The translations under genes were made by a program, and so were the position numbers. From NCBI GenBank assembly GCA_963995525.1, contig OZ023216.1:43796305-43860304 (forward strand): a stretch of 64,000 bases of DNA, written 5' to 3'. This document shows, one piece after another, positions 59,901-64,000 of the stretch (position 1 is the stretch's first letter; each line of letters begins with the position of its first letter). The notes beneath the pieces were generated by a model. The model saw only the letters and a list, made by a program, of their open reading frames with translations, had not been told where the DNA came from and did no database searches. The stretch comes from Escarpia spicata. Taxonomy: Eukaryota > Annelida > Polychaeta > Sabellida > Siboglinidae.

Positions 59901-60702
59901 TTTTATGCACATTTCAAAGGTGCCACCAAACTTGGCAAGGCACCATAAAAATCAGCACTTCGCCGTTGGACAATTTGTAATCCAGCACAATGTTCTCAGG
60001 TGGCACTATGAACTCCTAATAAAGTTTTCCAGAAAGTCAAATATGTGTTTTATAAGAAAATTCAATACAGCCAGTTGTTACGTTACATTCAAATTTGTTG
60101 TATTTATTTTTTGACCTTGTGCCCTATTTACAAAGGTAAACATCAACAAAAAGTCACCTTAGGGTGTGAATTCCTCAAAGGCCTGACGTCTTAAGCATTT
60201 CAATTACATAATATTACACAGCCTAATTAGCAGACATTCAGAAAACAATGCCATTTGCTTGATTGGCCAGAAGGTCCAGTCAGTAGACAGATCTGATAAC
60301 AGGCTCCGGCTATGGCTGACTCCAGCTAATCACTGTCCTCAGACTTCATTAGGGTCAATTACAACATCTTCACGTGTGTTTAGTCAGCTGAAGTAAACAA
60401 AAAACGATTGATGAATCACCCTGCTGCAATGTTATTGGTTCATTTTCATACGTATTCTCAAATTGAGGCTTAACTACTGGCATACGCACCCCACCTCCCT
60501 TATAAGACATGTGTTCCGTCGCTGTGATTTGGACTTGCAGACTGGTGAGAAGTCTGTAATATCCAAACACGGTTTGTTCCATTCAACTGCAGTTTTGCCA
60601 TACACGTATTTTCAGTAATTGTTTCAAGATATTTGAAGTAAAATGCGTCCTCCGTGATTGTGCAATGACTATAGCGTGTTTCCCTTGATAGGGACTTTAA
60701 TT
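53908..60702. repeat. Satellite higher-order block 2: 459 + 7 units
   Basis: 459-bp segment at 53908-54366, then units starting at 54367, 55272, 56177, 57082, 57987, 58891 and 59795. The block is 6795 bp, within one base of block 1. Small indels appear in the last three units (lengths 904, 904, 908). The final unit carries the 'cctccc' variant. Confidence 0.95.
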
Positions 60703-63700
60703 GGGGTCAGCACACTGTCAGGTTTCCCATTGGCGACCATGTTAATGTTTTGTGTGATTATAAGAAAACGTGACCTATAAAGTTTCTTAAACTTCTCACC
60801 TGCTGTTATTATCATCTCATTGACATGCTGGTCGAGTTTAGTCAAAATCTCATATTTCTAGCTCTTGCAAAATGCCTGTATGTATGACACCCGTCAATAT
60901 TTACAACTGGATGCAGGCAGTAATCCAGCTAAAGTGTCAACTAGCCAAATTGCTGCCAGATACCCTTCCGCTTAGTAAAATCAGCCAAAAAGACACCATT
61001 TTACTGTCAACAGCTTCAACAATCACATCTAGAAATCTGACTACTCAAGTGCACTTATGTCAGAGCAAGTGAATATTATAAAAAGTCATTTCTCAAAAAT
61101 ATACTGCACTTTGTTTCGTCTGTAATCAAGCAGGAAGTCCAACAGTGTGCTGACCCCAAATAGGTATGGCAATTTTTGAGAAAATGTTGAAAACAACACA
61201 CTTTATAGGCACCAATGTTACAAGCACTGTGCAATTTATTTTGTGTAATCCCTCCAGGTGTTTGTGTTTTATGCACATTTCAAAGGTGCCACCAAACTTG
61301 GCAAGGCACCATAAAAATCAGCACTTCGCCGTTGGACAATTTGTAATCCAGCACAATGTTCTCAGGTGGCACTATGAACTCCTAATAAAGTTTTCCAGAA
61401 AGTCAAATATGTGTTTTATAAGAAAATTCAATACAGCCAGTTGTTACGTTACATTCAAATTTGTATTTATTTTTTTGACCTTGTGCCCTATTTACAAAGG
61501 TAAACATCAACAAAAAGTCACCTTAGGGTGTGAATTCCTCAAAGGCCTGACGTCTTAAGCATTTCAATTACATAATATTACACAGCCTAATTAGCAGACA
61601 TTCAGAAAACAATGCCATTTGCTTGATTGGCCAGAAGGTCAGTCAGTAGACAGATCTGATAACAGGCTCCGGCTATGGCTGACTCCAGCTAATCACTGTC
61701 CTCAGACTTCATTAGGGTCAATTACAACATCTTCACGTGTGTTTAGTCAGCTGAAGTAAACAAAAAACGATTGATGAATCACCCTGCTGCAATGTTATTG
61801 GTTCATTTTCATACGTATTCTCAAATTGAGGCTTAACTACTGGCATACGCACCCCACCCCCCTTATAAGACATGTGTTCCGTCGCTGTGATTTGGACTTG
61901 CAGACTGGTGAGAAGTCTGTAATATCCAAACACGGTTTGTTCCATTCAACTGCAGTTTTGCCATACACGTATTTTCAGTAATTGTTTCAAGATATTTGAA
62001 GTAAAATGCGTCCTCCGTGATTGTGCAATGACTATAGCGTGTTTCCCTTGATAGGGACTTTAATTAGGTATGGCAATTTTTGAGAAAATGTTGAAAACAA
62101 CACACTTTATAGGCACCAATGTTACAAGCACTGTGCAATTTTATTTTGTGTAATCCCTCCAGGTGTTTGTGTTTTATGCACATTTCAAAGGTGCCACCAA
62201 ACTTGGCAAGGCACCATAAAAATCAGCACTTCGCCGTTGGACAATTTGTAATCCAGCACAATGTTCTCAGGTGGCACTATGAACTCCTAATAAAGTTTTC
62301 CAGAAAGTCAAATATGTGTTTTATAAGAAAATTCAATACAGCCAGTTGTTACGTTACATTCAAATTTGTATTTATTTTTTGACCTTGTGCCCTATTTACA
62401 AAGGTAAACATCAACAAAAAGTCACCTTAGGGTGTGAATTCCTCAAAGGCCTGACGTCTTAAGCATTTCAATTACATAATATTACACAGCCTAATTAGCA
62501 GACATTCAGAAAACAATGCCATTTGCTTGATTGGCCAGAAGGTCCAGTCAGTAGACAGATCTGATAACAGGCTCCGGCTATGGCTGACTCCAGCTAATCA
62601 CTGTCCTCAGACTTCATTAGGGTCAATTACAACATCTTCACGTGTGTTTAGTCAGCTGAAGTAAACAAAAAACGATTGATGAATCACCCTGCTGCAATGT
62701 TATTGTTCATTTTCATACGTATTCTCAAATTGAGGCTTAACTACTGGCATACGCACCCCACCCCCCTTATAAGACATGTGTTCCGTCGCTGTGATTTGGA
62801 CTTGCAGACTGGTGAGAAGTCTGTAATATCCAAACACGGTTTGTTCCATTCAACTGCAGTTTTGCCATACACGTATTTTCAGTAATTGTTTCAAGATATT
62901 TGAAGTAAAATGCGTCCTCCCGTGATTGTGCAATGACTATAGCGTGTTTCCCTTGATAGGGACTTTAATTAGGTATGGCAATTTTGAGAAAATGTTGAAA
63001 ACAACACACTTTTATAGGCACCAATGTTACAAGCACTGTGCAATTTTATTTTGTGTAATCCCTCCAGGTGTTTGTGTTTTATGCACATTTCAAAGGTGCC
63101 ACCAAACTTGGCAAGGCACCATAAAAATCAGCACTTCGCCGTTGGACAATTTGTAATCCAGCACAATGTTCTCAGGTGGCACTATGAACTCCTAATAAAG
63201 TTTTCCAGAAAGTCAAATATGTGTTTTATAAGAAAATTCAATACAGCCAGTTGTTACGTTACATTCAAATTTGTATTTATTTTTTTGACCTTGTGCCCTA
63301 TTTACAAAGGTAAACATCAACAAAAAGTCACCTTAGGGTGTGAATTCCTCAAAGGCCTGACGTCTTAAGCATTTCAATTACATAATATTACACAGCTAAT
63401 TAGCAGACATTCAGAAAACAATGCCATTTGCTTGATTGGCCAGAAGGTCCAGTCAGTAGACAGATCTGATAACAGGCTCGGCTATGGCTGACTCCAGCTA
63501 ATCACTGTCCTCAGACTTCATTAGGGTCAATTACAACATCTTCACGTGTGTTTAGTCAGCTGAAGTAAACAAAAAACGATTGATGAATCACCCTGCTGCA
63601 ATGTTATTGGTTCATTTTCATACGTATTCTCAAATTGAGGCTTAACTACTGGCATACGCACCCCACCCCCCTTATAAGACATGTGTTCCGTCGCTGTGAT

Positions 63701-64000
63701 TTGGACTTGCAGACTGGTGAGAAGTCTGTAATATCCAAACACGGTTTGTTCCATTCAACTGCAGTTTTGCCATACACGTATTTTCAGTAATTGTTTCAAG
63801 ATATTTGAAGTAAAATGCGTCCTCCGTGATTGTGCAATGACTATAGCGTGTTTCCCTTGATAGGGACTTTAATTAGGTATGGCAATTTTTGAGAAAATGT
63901 TGAAAACAACACACTTTATAGGCACCAATGTTACAAGCACTGTGCAATTTTATTTTGTGTAATCCCTCCAGGTGTTTGTGTTTTATGCACATTTCAAAGG
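60703..64000. repeat. Satellite block 3, runs off the window
   Basis: 459-bp segment at 60703-61161, then units at 61162, 62066 and 62971 and a partial unit from 63875 to the end. Units contain scattered single-base insertions and deletions, mostly in homopolymers, absent from the units to the left. Confidence 0.95.

Noticed and set aside
46262..63754. 87-codon plus-strand and 70-codon minus-strand ORFs repeated in every satellite unit
   Set aside because: They recur because the unit recurs. They have no resemblance to a family, and substitutions are too few to show selection.

Overview
The window looks like a metazoan genome, most likely an invertebrate and possibly marine. The support is intron-split DNA-transposon genes, several non-LTR retrotransposons, a Ty3/gypsy-type LTR element, long dinucleotide runs and large satellite blocks. 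It has no bacterial gene organisation, and I could not name the species. No complete host gene is visible. Nearly everything recognisable is mobile or repetitive DNA, plus a few possible host exons.

Left part (1-25 kb). There is an AT microsatellite near 0.33-0.41 kb and a pair of perfect hairpins at 1.07-1.16 kb. A CR1-type LINE 3' fragment on the minus strand lies at 3.8-4.3 kb, followed by a second LINE fragment at 4.46-4.79 kb. A long but broken CR1-type LINE with an SGNH-esterase ORF1 runs from 4.87 to 8.59 kb on the plus strand. A 5'-truncated, mutated gypsy-type LTR retrotransposon on the minus strand (about 13.85 down to about 9.1 kb) abuts the N-terminal fragment of a rhodopsin-like GPCR (13.88-14.20 kb). 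After that come a family of about 210-bp repeats (three near 15.5-16.4 kb, one at 23.96 kb), a 115-bp (CA)n run, two similar exon-like blocks (19.0 and 20.2 kb) and a decayed transposon-associated exon (23.5-23.96 kb).

Middle part (25.7-45.8 kb). A Harbinger/PIF transposase gene on the plus strand is split. Exon 1 is at 25.77-26.12 kb, and the rest of exon 2 and exon 3 are at 44.0 and 45.1-45.8 kb. Between them, inserted in the first codons of exon 2, is a 17.6-kb giant inverted repeat (26425-43998). It has matching termini and a direct duplication of GGTGAC on both sides. Each arm (about 6-7 kb) carries, from tip to centre: an internally duplicated terminal region, a candidate two-exon small gene reading outward, a promoter-like segment with two NRF-1-type palindromes, a second small ORF reading inward, and long 34-bp and 20-21-bp minisatellites. 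A 421-bp spacer separates the arms. Only the right arm carries an apparently intact two-ORF LINE (39281-43135). The arrangement resembles foldback-type elements whose inverted repeats are built of tandem repeats, but I recognise no transposase, polymerase or integrase in it. This is the best candidate for an undescribed system.

Right part (45.75-64 kb, running off the end). A nearly identical 905-bp satellite starts where the Harbinger exon 3 sequence stops. A 459-bp segment with inverted ends recurs in it and defines higher-order blocks of 459 + 7 x 905 = 6794 bp. A MADF/BESS-like exon on the minus strand (44499-44975) sits inside the second transposase intron. All coordinates and reading-frame statements come from reading by eye; family names are recognition, not database results.
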